This document shows, piece after piece, positions 1 to 7,730 of a stretch of 64,000 bases of DNA. This stretch comes from Micromonospora sp. HM5-17 (GTDB lineage: Bacteria; Actinomycetota; Actinomycetes; Mycobacteriales; Micromonosporaceae), in assembly GCF_003762835.1 (NCBI RefSeq), contig NZ_RJWA01000003.1, forward strand, positions 124,001 to 188,000, given 5' to 3'. Each line of letters starts with the position of its first letter. Positions within the stretch are counted from its first letter, which is position 1. The translations under genes and the position numbers were made by a program. Below the pieces are notes generated by a model. It was not told the origin of the DNA. It saw only the letters and a program-made list of their open reading frames with translations, and searched no databases.

Positions 1-556
1 ATGAGTGCGAGCGCGGTCACGAGGTCGCGTCGTTGCTCGGCGAGCGCGGTGGCGACCGAGCCGCCGGTGGAGTGGCCGATCATGATGGCCCGCCGTACGC
101 CGAGCCGGTCCAGCGCCGCGCCGACCCGCCGTCCCTGTTCCGGGATCGTGTAGTTCCCGCCGGCCGGCTTGGCCGACCGGCCGTGCCCGAGCAGGTCGAT
201 CCGGATGACGCGGTGGGACCTCGCCAGGAACGGGACCAGCGGGTCCCACCAGTGGACCGATCCGGCGAGGCCGTGGATCAGCACGAGTGCCGGGGCGTCG
301 CGGGGGCCGTCCTGGCGTACGTGGACGGTCCCGCCGTCGAGGGCCAGGAGCGAGTCTCCGGTGGCCTCGGCGTCCTGCCGGGACACCGCCACGGCGTTCG
401 TCAGGAGCAACCCGGCGACCGTGAGGAGGACGGCCGAGGCGACGAGGCGGCGCGGGCGGCGGCGTCCGCCGCGCTCGCCGGTCGGCTTCCCCGTGGGGAG
501 CCGCGGGCCGGTGTCGGCCATCTGGCGGGGTTCGTCGACCGCGTGGACATCAACCA
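1..556 (-). CDS. alpha/beta hydrolase, membrane-anchored, 3' end outside window
   Basis: Reading from an ATG at 556, the frame stays open to the window edge, so the C-terminal part is missing. The roughly 185 visible residues start with an Arg-rich stretch and one hydrophobic segment (about residues 40-58), which suggests an N-terminal signal anchor. The alpha/beta hydrolase core follows: an oxyanion-region LIHGLAGSVHWW motif, a DLLGHGRS strand-turn, and the nucleophile elbow GHSTGG with the presumed catalytic Ser. The Asp and His of the triad would lie beyond the edge. The substrate cannot be told. It is divergent from the AraC-type regulator that starts at 634, a common regulator/target layout, so regulation by that protein is possible but only inferred. 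A second in-frame ATG twelve codons downstream is an alternative start. Confidence 0.85.
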
Positions 557-633
557 TGGAGCCACTGTCGCCGGTCGCGTGCCCGGACGGCTTGGACGAA
601 TGTTCCGGTCGCCGGCCCGCCTAGCATGGGGGG

Positions 634-1539
634 ATGCGGTCCACCGGTCCCGAACGTGCCGCCGCGGCGGTGTGGGAGGTCGTACCGCCCGCACGGGCCA
701 GCCGGGTGAGCGGGGTCAGCATGGCCGGGTTCCGTGACCGTGGCACACCCTCGGCCGGTCAGCGGGCGGTGCCGCACCCGGGCGTGACGATCGCCCTGGA
801 GTGCGGCGCCGGCCCGCTCGTCGTGACCGACGGCACCGGGCGGGAGCGGCGCGGCAGTCTCGTCGCCGGGCTCGGCTTCGGACCGGGCGCGGTCTGGGTG
901 CGGGGCGGAAGCTTCGAGGCCGTACAGGTGCGGCTCTCGCCGGTGGTCGCCGGCGCGGTTCTCGGCGTCTCCCCGGCCGAGCTGGACGGCGCGGTGGTGG
1001 CGCTCGACGACCTGTGGGGCCGGGAGGCGTCCCGGCTCCGTGAACGGCTCGGCGATGCCGCCTCGTGGGAGGAGCGGTTCGGGTTGACGGAGGCGGTGCT
1101 GGCCCGCCGGCGCCAGGTAGGGGCGTCGGTGGACCCGGAGGTGGCCTGGGCCTGGCGCCGGATCGTCGTCACCCGAGGCATGGTCCGGGTCGACAGGCTG
1201 GCGGCCGAGGTTGGTTGGAGCCGCAGGCGTCTCTGGTCCCGGTTCCAGTCGCAGCTCGGCCTGCCGCCCAAGCGCGCCGCGAGGCTGGTCCGCTTCGACC
1301 ACGCCGCTCACCGGCTGGCCGCGGGTGACGGCGTGGCCCGGGTCGCGGCGGAGAGCGGCTACGCCGACCAGTCCCACCTGCATCGGGACGTCGTGGCGTT
1401 CACCGGGGTGACCCCGGTGGCCCTGGCCCGGGAGCCGTGGCTGGCGGTCGACGACATCGCGTGGCCCGGCCAGGGAAGACGGCCCGAACCGGCGCAGGTT
1501 GGCGGTCGTCCAGACCCGACGGCGTGCCGTGGCTGGTAG
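634..1539 (+). CDS. AraC family transcriptional regulator
   Basis: A 301-residue protein with an N-terminal effector or cupin-like region of the kind found in actinobacterial AraC proteins and a C-terminal AraC/XylS double helix-turn-helix (about residues 165-265). The second HTH carries the usual pattern VAAESGYADQSHLHRD followed by TGVTP. The protein presumably binds DNA next to its own gene and the divergent hydrolase. The last 35 residues, after the HTH, are low-complexity and may be a poorly conserved tail. No ligand can be inferred. The family call is firm and the target is inference. Confidence 0.9.
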   Translation: MRSTGPERAAAAVWEVVPPARASRVSGVSMAGFRDRGTPSAGQRAVPHPGVTIALECGAGPLVVTDGTGRERRGSLVAGLGFGPGAVWVRGGSFEAVQVRLSPVVAGAVLGVSPAELDGAVVALDDLWGREASRLRERLGDAASWEERFGLTEAVLARRRQVGASVDPEVAWAWRRIVVTRGMVRVDRLAAEVGWSRRRLWSRFQSQLGLPPKRAARLVRFDHAAHRLAAGDGVARVAAESGYADQSHLHRDVVAFTGVTPVALAREPWLAVDDIAWPGQGRRPEPAQVGGRPDPTACRGW

Positions 1540-1699
1540 CACGGCGGGGTCGAAGGCCGGCGTCGCCGCCCTTCGACCCCTCAGCACGCCGGTACGACCT
1601 GATTCCGCGCCCCGGCCCTAGGCTAGGTGCGGGGCGGCGTCGGCCCGGGTCCGGAACCCCGGACATGCGGCACGACCCGCTGCCGGACGCCCGTTAGCG

Positions 1700-1872
1700 T
1701 CAGCCGCGCTTTGCCCGGATGACGAACGCGCGCCACGCCTCCGGCCCGAAGATCGGTATGGGGCCGGTCTGGTCCTTGCTGTCCCGGACCAGGACGCGGC
1801 CGGGAAGGTCGGCCACCTCGACACAGTCCCCCCGCTCTGGCCGCTCCGGCCGGACTTGTGCCCGCTAGGCCG
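1700..1872 (-). pseudogene. DUF397 domain gene, frameshifted
   Basis: The C-terminal half of a DUF397 protein is clear: DCVEVADLP, then VLVRDSKDQTGP, then FGPEAWRAFV, ending in a TGA at 1700-1702. The matching N-terminal half (HKSGRSGQSGG) lies in a different frame. The two frames meet at a run of six G, where a seventh G would restore the typical SGG-DCVEVAD junction. DUF397 proteins usually follow an Xre-type HTH gene in Streptomyces and Micromonosporaceae; no such partner is visible upstream. Either the gene is dead or the G run was miscounted in sequencing. Confidence 0.65.
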
Positions 1873-2184
1873 CGTCGCGGCCCGGCCCGCCGACAACAGC
1901 GCCGCACCTTCAACCAGCCCGACTGACACCTGTCTCAAGCACTCACACAGGGTGTCCACATCTTAGGAGGAAGACCACACCCAGTCGGCCAACCGATGCA
2001 GGACGCCGGCCGTTCGTGACCGCACGACGTGGACGGCGACGATTCGGCTGCCGTTCCGGAGCGGCGGATCATCGACGACGGGCGCATCCGGACGTGCAGA
2101 TCCGACGTGTTCGCGTACGGCGGCAAGAGCCAAGAGTGCTCCCAGGCACGTTTCCACGCGTCCTCCCCGGCGGTCGCGTCGTCG
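1873..2184. other. intergenic, no supported gene
   Basis: About 310 bases between the DUF397 remnant and the end of the LacI gene. The minus strand has only short frames without recognisable motifs. It may hold decayed remains of the HTH partner that normally precedes DUF397 genes, but nothing in the translation supports this directly. Confidence 0.4.
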
Positions 2185-3243
2185 TCAGCGGACCGGGGCG
2201 GTCGAGCCCCGGACGACGAGTTCGGTGGTCAGCAGTACGGGGTTGGACGGCCTGTCGTCGCGTAGCAGCAGGTTGACCGCTTCGATGCCCTTGGCGGTGT
2301 GGGGCTGCCGGACGGTCGTCAGGGGTGGAGCGGCGGTGGCGGCCTCCGGGATGTCGTCGAATCCGACGACGGACAGGTCGTCGGGCACCGCGAAACCCTG
2401 AGCGACGGCGGCCCTGATGGCGCCCAGGGCCAGCCGGTCGCTCATGGCGAGGATGGCGGTGGGCGGCGTCGGCAGCGCGAGCAGCGCGGCGGCCGCCGCA
2501 GCGCCGTCGCGTTCCTGGACGCCGGCGGCCGAAACGACCACGGTCGTGCCGCCGGCGTCGAGCGCGGGCGCCAGGCCGTCGCGGTAGCCGTCCAACCGGG
2601 CCCGGTTCGCGACGTACGCGGTGGCCGCGGCCAGTCCGGCCGCGGCGATGCCCGGCGAGGACCCGGGGCCCAGAGCGAAGCTGATCACGCCGAACCGTCG
2701 ATGGCCGAGGCCGACGAGGTGGGTGGCGGCGGAGCGGGCGGCGGCTCGGTCGTCGATACCGACGTACGGCTGACCCTCGGCGACCGGCGCGTCGAGGCCG
2801 ACGACCGGCAGCCGACGGGCCCGTAGCAACTCCCGGCGCTCGGGTTCCAGCGGGTCGCAGAACGCTACGAAACCGTCCACCAACGCCGAGGAGACGATGT
2901 CCGGCTGGCCCGGTTCAGCCCGGGGCACGAGGACCAGCGACGAGCCCTGCTCAGCACAGGCCCGGGCGACGCCGGCCATGGTGAGGCGCGCCGCGGCGTC
3001 CTCGAACAGGTAGTTGAGCGGCTCGTGCACGATGAACCCGACGGCGCCGGTGCGCCCGCGACGGAAGGTGCTCGCCAGCGGATCGGGCCCCGGATAACCG
3101 GCCTCCCGGGCCGCCGCCAGGATCCGCTGTCGCAGGTCGGGGCTGAGCTGGTCGGGTCGGTTGAACGCGTTACTGACCGTCGCTTGACTCACGCCGAGGG
3201 CGCGGGCGAGATCGGTCATGCGTGGTCGTGGATCGGTGGGCAT
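2185..3243 (-). CDS. LacI family transcriptional regulator
   Basis: A 352-residue regulator with an N-terminal LacI HTH (about residues 9-32; DLARALGVSQATVSNAFN), a hinge region ending PLASTFRRGRTGAVG, and a periplasmic-binding-protein-like sensor domain over the rest (for example GLGHRRFGVI and LSVVGFDDIPEA). It probably represses transcription and is released by a small ligand, commonly a sugar or nucleoside. It is divergent from an MFS permease with about 50 bases between the starts, and a near-perfect palindrome lies in that gap. Control of the permease and of itself is therefore likely but inferred. ATG start at 3243; length is typical of the family. Confidence 0.93.
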   Translation of the reverse strand: MPTDPRPRMTDLARALGVSQATVSNAFNRPDQLSPDLRQRILAAAREAGYPGPDPLASTFRRGRTGAVGFIVHEPLNYLFEDAAARLTMAGVARACAEQGSSLVLVPRAEPGQPDIVSSALVDGFVAFCDPLEPERRELLRARRLPVVGLDAPVAEGQPYVGIDDRAAARSAATHLVGLGHRRFGVISFALGPGSSPGIAAAGLAAATAYVANRARLDGYRDGLAPALDAGGTTVVVSAAGVQERDGAAAAAALLALPTPPTAILAMSDRLALGAIRAAVAQGFAVPDDLSVVGFDDIPEAATAAPPLTTVRQPHTAKGIEAVNLLLRDDRPSNPVLLTTELVVRGSTAPVR

Positions 3244-3273
3244 CTGATCACTCTCTGAACTTGTGCGGCCCTC

Positions 3274-3287
3274 CTGATACGTATAAG
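3274..3287. promoter_or_regulatory. candidate LacI-family operator
   Basis: CTGATACGTATAAG has a perfect ATACGTAT core (3277-3284), with 12 of 14 positions symmetric. It sits between the divergent LacI-type regulator and the MFS gene, 9 bases before the permease start. LacI proteins bind such short palindromes with a central CG. It is the best operator candidate in the gap; binding is inferred. Confidence 0.45.
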
Positions 3288-3295
3288 TTTACCGC

Positions 3296-4558
3296 GTGGC
3301 CGTGGCGATGGGGAGAGCGACGGGGGGCGTACGGTTCGTCGACTGGATGCGTCCAGGCATCGCGTTCGCCGTCAACGGTGCCCTCTACGGCAGTCTGCTG
3401 GCCCGATTTCCGGAGATCGCCGACCGGGTGTCGGCCAGCGAGAGCCAGTTCGGGGTGGCACTGTTCGCTGCCGCCATCGGCGGGCTGTTGGGCTCGCTGG
3501 CGGCGCCGAGGTTGACCCGTGCCGTCGGCGATCTCCGGGCGGCCCTCGTCGCTGGCACCGGTTACGCGGCACTAGCCGTGGCCGTCGCCTGGGCACCCGA
3601 TCTGACCCTGCTCGGCTGCGCGCTGCTTCTTGTCGGGATCCTCGACGGGGCACACGACGTGACGATGAACGCCGCCGCCGTGCGGGCCCAGCAACAACTC
3701 TCCACCGTGCTGATGGGCCGCCTGCACGCCACCTGGTCGCTGTCGCTCGTCGGCGCCGGGGCGCTCGGTGCCGCCGCCGCGGGGCTGGCGGTGCCGGTGC
3801 CGCTGCACATCAACCTGGTCGCGGTCGCCGCGATCGCCCTGCAGTTGATCGTGGCCGGGCGACGGGAGTCGGTGCCGGCCGGGCGCAGCACGGTGCCGGT
3901 GGCCGCGGTGCCGCCAGAGTCAGCGGAGTCGGCGGAGCGGGATCCGGCGTCAGCCGTTCGGCCGGTGCGCCTGCGCCACGTCCTGCCGGTGCTCGGTCTG
4001 GCGGCGCTCGCGGCGAGCTACGTCGAGAGTCCGGGACAGGAGTGGACCGGGTTGCTCCTCAGCCGCGGTCTGCACGCCGAGGCTCAGGTCGCCGCGTCGG
4101 CGCCCGTGCTGTTCGCCGCCGGGCTGGTGGCGTCCCGGCTGGCGCTCGACAGTGCCCAGCGACGCTTGGGCTCACGCGCGGTGGCCATCGCGAGCGGAGT
4201 GACCATGCTGCTGGCGGTACTCGCCGGGACGCTGTTCACCGCCGTCCAGGCGGCGCCGGTCTGGGCCTTGGCCGCCATCGCCGTCGCGGGCGTCGGTGCT
4301 GGTCCGGTCTTCCCGCTGCTGTTCGGAGCCGCGGACCACCTCTCGGTGCGCCACGGCATACCCGCTGCCCGGACCGCGTCGATCGTGTCGGCGCTGTCCC
4401 GGATCGGCGCCATCTCCGCCCCGGTCGTGGTGGGACCGCTCACCGAGACGCTGGGGATGGCGATGGTCTTCGCCGTCATGGCGACCGGAGCGCTACTGGT
4501 GTTGCTCGCTCTCCCCCGCGCCGCCGGTGACCCGCCAGCGGTACGCAACGGCCGATGA
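3296..4558 (+). CDS. MFS transporter
   Basis: A 420-residue polytopic membrane protein with about twelve hydrophobic segments in two halves, separated by a polar loop near residues 190-225 (rich in Pro, Glu and Ser). The first half has the feature GVALFAAAIGGLLGSLAAPRLTRAVG, an MFS loop 2-3 pattern. The fold resembles the fucose-permease-like group of the major facilitator superfamily, often encoded next to LacI regulators, but the substrate is not evident. GTG at 3296 gives the longest frame; the ATG at 3305 is an alternative. A truncated aldo/keto reductase gene follows, so a sugar or sugar-like substrate is a guess. Confidence 0.88.
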   Translation: MAVAMGRATGGVRFVDWMRPGIAFAVNGALYGSLLARFPEIADRVSASESQFGVALFAAAIGGLLGSLAAPRLTRAVGDLRAALVAGTGYAALAVAVAWAPDLTLLGCALLLVGILDGAHDVTMNAAAVRAQQQLSTVLMGRLHATWSLSLVGAGALGAAAAGLAVPVPLHINLVAVAAIALQLIVAGRRESVPAGRSTVPVAAVPPESAESAERDPASAVRPVRLRHVLPVLGLAALAASYVESPGQEWTGLLLSRGLHAEAQVAASAPVLFAAGLVASRLALDSAQRRLGSRAVAIASGVTMLLAVLAGTLFTAVQAAPVWALAAIAVAGVGAGPVFPLLFGAADHLSVRHGIPAARTASIVSALSRIGAISAPVVVGPLTETLGMAMVFAVMATGALLVLLALPRAAGDPPAVRNGR

Positions 4559-4580
4559 CCGAGACGAACGGAGATCGACG

Positions 4581-4703
4581 ATGGATTACTGCCGACTCGG
4601 CGGGACCGGCATGACCGTCTCTCGGCTGTGCCTCGGCGGCATGAGCTTCCGGGAGCCTGGTCGGGGTGCCGGCCCGGACCACTCGCGGTCGGCGGTGTAT
4701 TGA
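4581..4703 (+). pseudogene. aldo/keto reductase, truncated N-terminal fragment
   Basis: Starting at ATG 4581, just after the MFS gene, the translation opens with a textbook aldo/keto reductase N terminus (MDYCRLGGTGMTVSRLCLGG followed by MSF) and stops after 40 codons. The (beta/alpha)8 barrel and the catalytic Asp-Tyr-Lys-His set are absent; the convergent P-type ATPase gene ends 20 bases later. A rearrangement probably removed the rest of the gene. It was likely the last gene of a LacI-controlled MFS/reductase operon. Confidence 0.75.
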
Positions 4704-4723
4704 TCATCGCCCCATCCGACACG

Positions 4724-7582
4724 TCAGTGTCGCCGCATGCCACGAACTGCTCGTCGTTCCGCCGGCAGAGGTCGGCCCACCATCTGTCGCAGGACGAGCT
4801 TTCGCACCTCCTCCGCGCAGAGCACGAGGCTGCCGAGGAGCGCGCAGAGTGCCCACTGCCCCGGGGTGAGCGGCGCGGTCTCGAACGCCCGGTTGAGCAG
4901 GGGAACGTGTACGACCGCCACCTGGAGCAGCAGCGAGACGGCGATGGCCGCCCAGAGCAACCTGTTGCTGAACATGGTCGGGAAGGCGCTGTGCCGCGCC
5001 GACCGGGAGTTGAAGCAGTTGCAGAGCTGCGCCAGTACCAGCGTGGTGAACGCGGCGGTCCGGGCCTCGGCCTGGGACTCCGTACCCTCGATGAGTCCGC
5101 CCGGATGGTGGATGTCGAACGCCAGCAGCGCCACCACCGCCATGACCAGACCGACGAAGCCGACCGCCCACCACATCGCACGGTTGAGGACCCGTTCGGT
5201 TGGTGGTCGCGGCGGATGGCGCATCACGTCGTCCGGCGGCGGGTCCACCCCCAGGGCCAGCGCCGGTCCGGTGTCGGTCAGCAGGTTGATCCAGAGGATC
5301 TGGGTGGCCAGCAGCGGTGCCGCGATCTCCTCTCCCTGGGCCAGGCCGATCACACCGGCCAGCACCACGCCGAGGAGCATGGTGAGGACCTCACCGATGT
5401 TCGACGACAGGAGATAGCGAAGGAACGTACGGATGTTGGTGAAGATTCCGCGCCCCTCGCGGACCGCCCGAACGATGGTGGCGAAGTTGTCGTCGACGAG
5501 GATCATCCGCGCGGCTTCCTTCGTGACGTCGGTGCCCGTCACGCCCATCGCGATGCCGATGTCCGCCGTCTTCAACGCGGGCGCGTCGTTCACCCCGTCG
5601 CCGGTGGTGGCGACGATGTTCCCCTCTGCCTGGAGGGCGTCGACGAGCCGCAGCTTCTGCTCCGGCGTCACCCGGGCGTAGACGGATCGGTCCCGGACGA
5701 CCTGGCGAAGACCTCGTTCGTCGAGGTCGGCCAGTTCGGCGCCGGTCACCGCCGGTTCGCCCGCGGTGACGATGCCGAGCTCCGCGGCGATCCGCGCCGC
5801 CGTACGGGGATGGTCGCCCGTGATCATGATGACCCGTACGCCGGCCTGCCGTACCTCGGCGACGGCCGCCCGTGCCTCGGGGCGGGGTGGATCGAGCATC
5901 CCCACCACACCGGCGAAGACGAGATCCCGCTCCAGGGTCTCCGGCTTCTCCGGCGGGCGGGTCGCCTCGAGCGGCTGGTACGCGACCGCCAGGGTACGCA
6001 GCGCCTCGTCGGCGAACCGTTCCACGACGGCGTGGATCTCCCGGCGACGTTCGTCGGTCAGCGGCCGCACGTGCCCGGCCGCCCGCTCGCGGGTGCAGCG
6101 GGCCAGCACCTCGTCCGGCGCGCCCTTGGTCACCACGACGAGCCGGCCATCGCGCTCCGCGTCCGCCTCGAGGGTGCTCATCATCCTGCGTTCGGAGGTG
6201 AACGGCACGTCGGCCAGCCGCTGGAACCGGTCGCGTCGGATCTCGGTCAGGCCCTCGATCTTGCGCTCGGCCACCAGGAACGCCGCCTCGGTCGGGTCCC
6301 CCCGGACCACCCACGCGCCGTTCTCCCGCTCGATGGCGGCGTCGTTGGCCAGGCTGCCCCCGCCGAGCACGATCCGTACCTCGTCCAGCAGGACGCCCTC
6401 GTCGACCGGGCGCCCGTCGACGGTCACCGCCCCCTCGGCCTGGTAGCCCGTACCGGTCAGCGCCACCTCGCCGGAGGCGGTGACCACCCGGCGGATGGTC
6501 ATCTCGTTGCGGGTCAGGGTGCCGGTCTTGTCCGAGCAGATCACCGTCGTCGAGCCGAGGGTTTCCACCGAGGAGAGCTGCTTGACGATCGCCCGCTGCC
6601 GGGCCATCCGCTGCACACCGAGGGCCAGTACGACCGAGAGGATCGCGGGCAGGCCCTCGGGTACGGCGGCCACCGCGAGCGCCACGCCGACGAGGAGCAC
6701 GTCCACCACGTCGCGAGCGCTCCGGATGTCCTCGGTGAGGAAGATGGCACCGACCACCAGCACGGCGGTCACCACGACCGCCAGGCCGAGCAGCCGGCCC
6801 ACCTGCGTGATCTCCCGCTGCAGCGGGGTGCGTTCCTCCCTGGTCTCGGTCAGCAGCCGGGCCACCCGGCCCATCTCGGTGGCCATGCCGGTGGCGGTCA
6901 CCACCGCCCGCCCGCGTCCCTGGGTCACCGCCGTGCCGTGGAACACCATGTTGGTCCGGTCGGCCAACGGCGTCGGACCGGGCAGGGGGTCGCTGTGCTT
7001 GGCCGACGACTCGCTCTCCCCGGTCAACGCGGCCTCGGCGATCTGGAGCGACGACGCCTCGACCAGCCGGCCGTCCGCACTCACCGCGTCGCCCTCGGCG
7101 AGCACGAGGACGTCTCCCGGCACCACCTCGACCGCGGGAATCGTGAGTTCCCTGCCGTCCCGGACCACCGTGGCGTGTGGTGCCGCGATCCGACGTAACG
7201 CGGTCACCGCCGCCTCGGCACGGGACTCCTGGATGAAGCCGAGGACGGCGTTGCCCAGCAGGATGGCGATGATCACCAGGACCTCGAACGGTGGGCCCTT
7301 GGCCCCTTCGACCAGCCAGACCACGGCAGAGATCGCGGCGGCGCCGAGGAGCAGGTAGACCACCGGGTCGGCGAACTGGCCGAGGAAACTGCGCCACCCG
7401 GAGACCCGTGCCCGCGGCGTGAGCTCGTTGCGCCCCGACCGGCTCAGCCGGGCGGCAGCCTCCGCCCCGGTGAGCCCTCGTCGCGCATCCGTGCCGAACC
7501 TGGCCGCGACCTCCGTGACGTCGAGCAACGAGGGATCGTCGCCGGGGCCGGGCCTCGCCATGCCATCATTCTTCTCGGTCAA
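4724..7582 (-). CDS. P-type cation-translocating ATPase (P2-type, Ca2+-ATPase-like)
   Basis: A 952-residue membrane ATPase with the complete P2-type order: N-terminal cation_ATPase_N region, TM1-2, actuator domain with TGES (residues 187-190), TM4 with VPEGLP (about 307-312), phosphorylation motif DKTGTLT (Asp351), an N-domain KGAP motif, TGD and GDGVNDAPALKTADIGIAMG, and six C-terminal TM helices including NLLTDTGPALALG. The TM4 PEGLP and the TM6 N..TD pattern are those of SERCA/PMR-like Ca2+ pumps and related Na+/K+ types; there is no CPx motif, so it is not a heavy-metal pump. It probably exports Ca2+ or another alkali or alkaline-earth cation. No operon partner is seen. Confidence 0.93.
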   Translation of the reverse strand: MTEKNDGMARPGPGDDPSLLDVTEVAARFGTDARRGLTGAEAAARLSRSGRNELTPRARVSGWRSFLGQFADPVVYLLLGAAAISAVVWLVEGAKGPPFEVLVIIAILLGNAVLGFIQESRAEAAVTALRRIAAPHATVVRDGRELTIPAVEVVPGDVLVLAEGDAVSADGRLVEASSLQIAEAALTGESESSAKHSDPLPGPTPLADRTNMVFHGTAVTQGRGRAVVTATGMATEMGRVARLLTETREERTPLQREITQVGRLLGLAVVVTAVLVVGAIFLTEDIRSARDVVDVLLVGVALAVAAVPEGLPAILSVVLALGVQRMARQRAIVKQLSSVETLGSTTVICSDKTGTLTRNEMTIRRVVTASGEVALTGTGYQAEGAVTVDGRPVDEGVLLDEVRIVLGGGSLANDAAIERENGAWVVRGDPTEAAFLVAERKIEGLTEIRRDRFQRLADVPFTSERRMMSTLEADAERDGRLVVVTKGAPDEVLARCTRERAAGHVRPLTDERRREIHAVVERFADEALRTLAVAYQPLEATRPPEKPETLERDLVFAGVVGMLDPPRPEARAAVAEVRQAGVRVIMITGDHPRTAARIAAELGIVTAGEPAVTGAELADLDERGLRQVVRDRSVYARVTPEQKLRLVDALQAEGNIVATTGDGVNDAPALKTADIGIAMGVTGTDVTKEAARMILVDDNFATIVRAVREGRGIFTNIRTFLRYLLSSNIGEVLTMLLGVVLAGVIGLAQGEEIAAPLLATQILWINLLTDTGPALALGVDPPPDDVMRHPPRPPTERVLNRAMWWAVGFVGLVMAVVALLAFDIHHPGGLIEGTESQAEARTAAFTTLVLAQLCNCFNSRSARHSAFPTMFSNRLLWAAIAVSLLLQVAVVHVPLLNRAFETAPLTPGQWALCALLGSLVLCAEEVRKLVLRQMVGRPLPAERRAVRGMRRH

Positions 7583-7730
7583 ACAGGGTTCGGCAGCCGA
7601 AGCGGTGACTCGCCCGAATCAGACATTTCCGGCGCTACGCCGATCGGCTGACCCGAGAACCCGGGCCGGTACCGCCGGCCCGAACTCCGCGCCCCGGACG
7701 AGAGCGCGGAGGTCGGGCGTCTGGTTGTGC

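Noticed and set aside
4628-7198. 856-codon open frame on the plus strand opposite the P-type ATPase
   Set aside because: It is rich in His, Arg, Gly and Asp with no domain, as expected from the complement of a GC-rich gene; the ATPase on the other strand has all its motifs.
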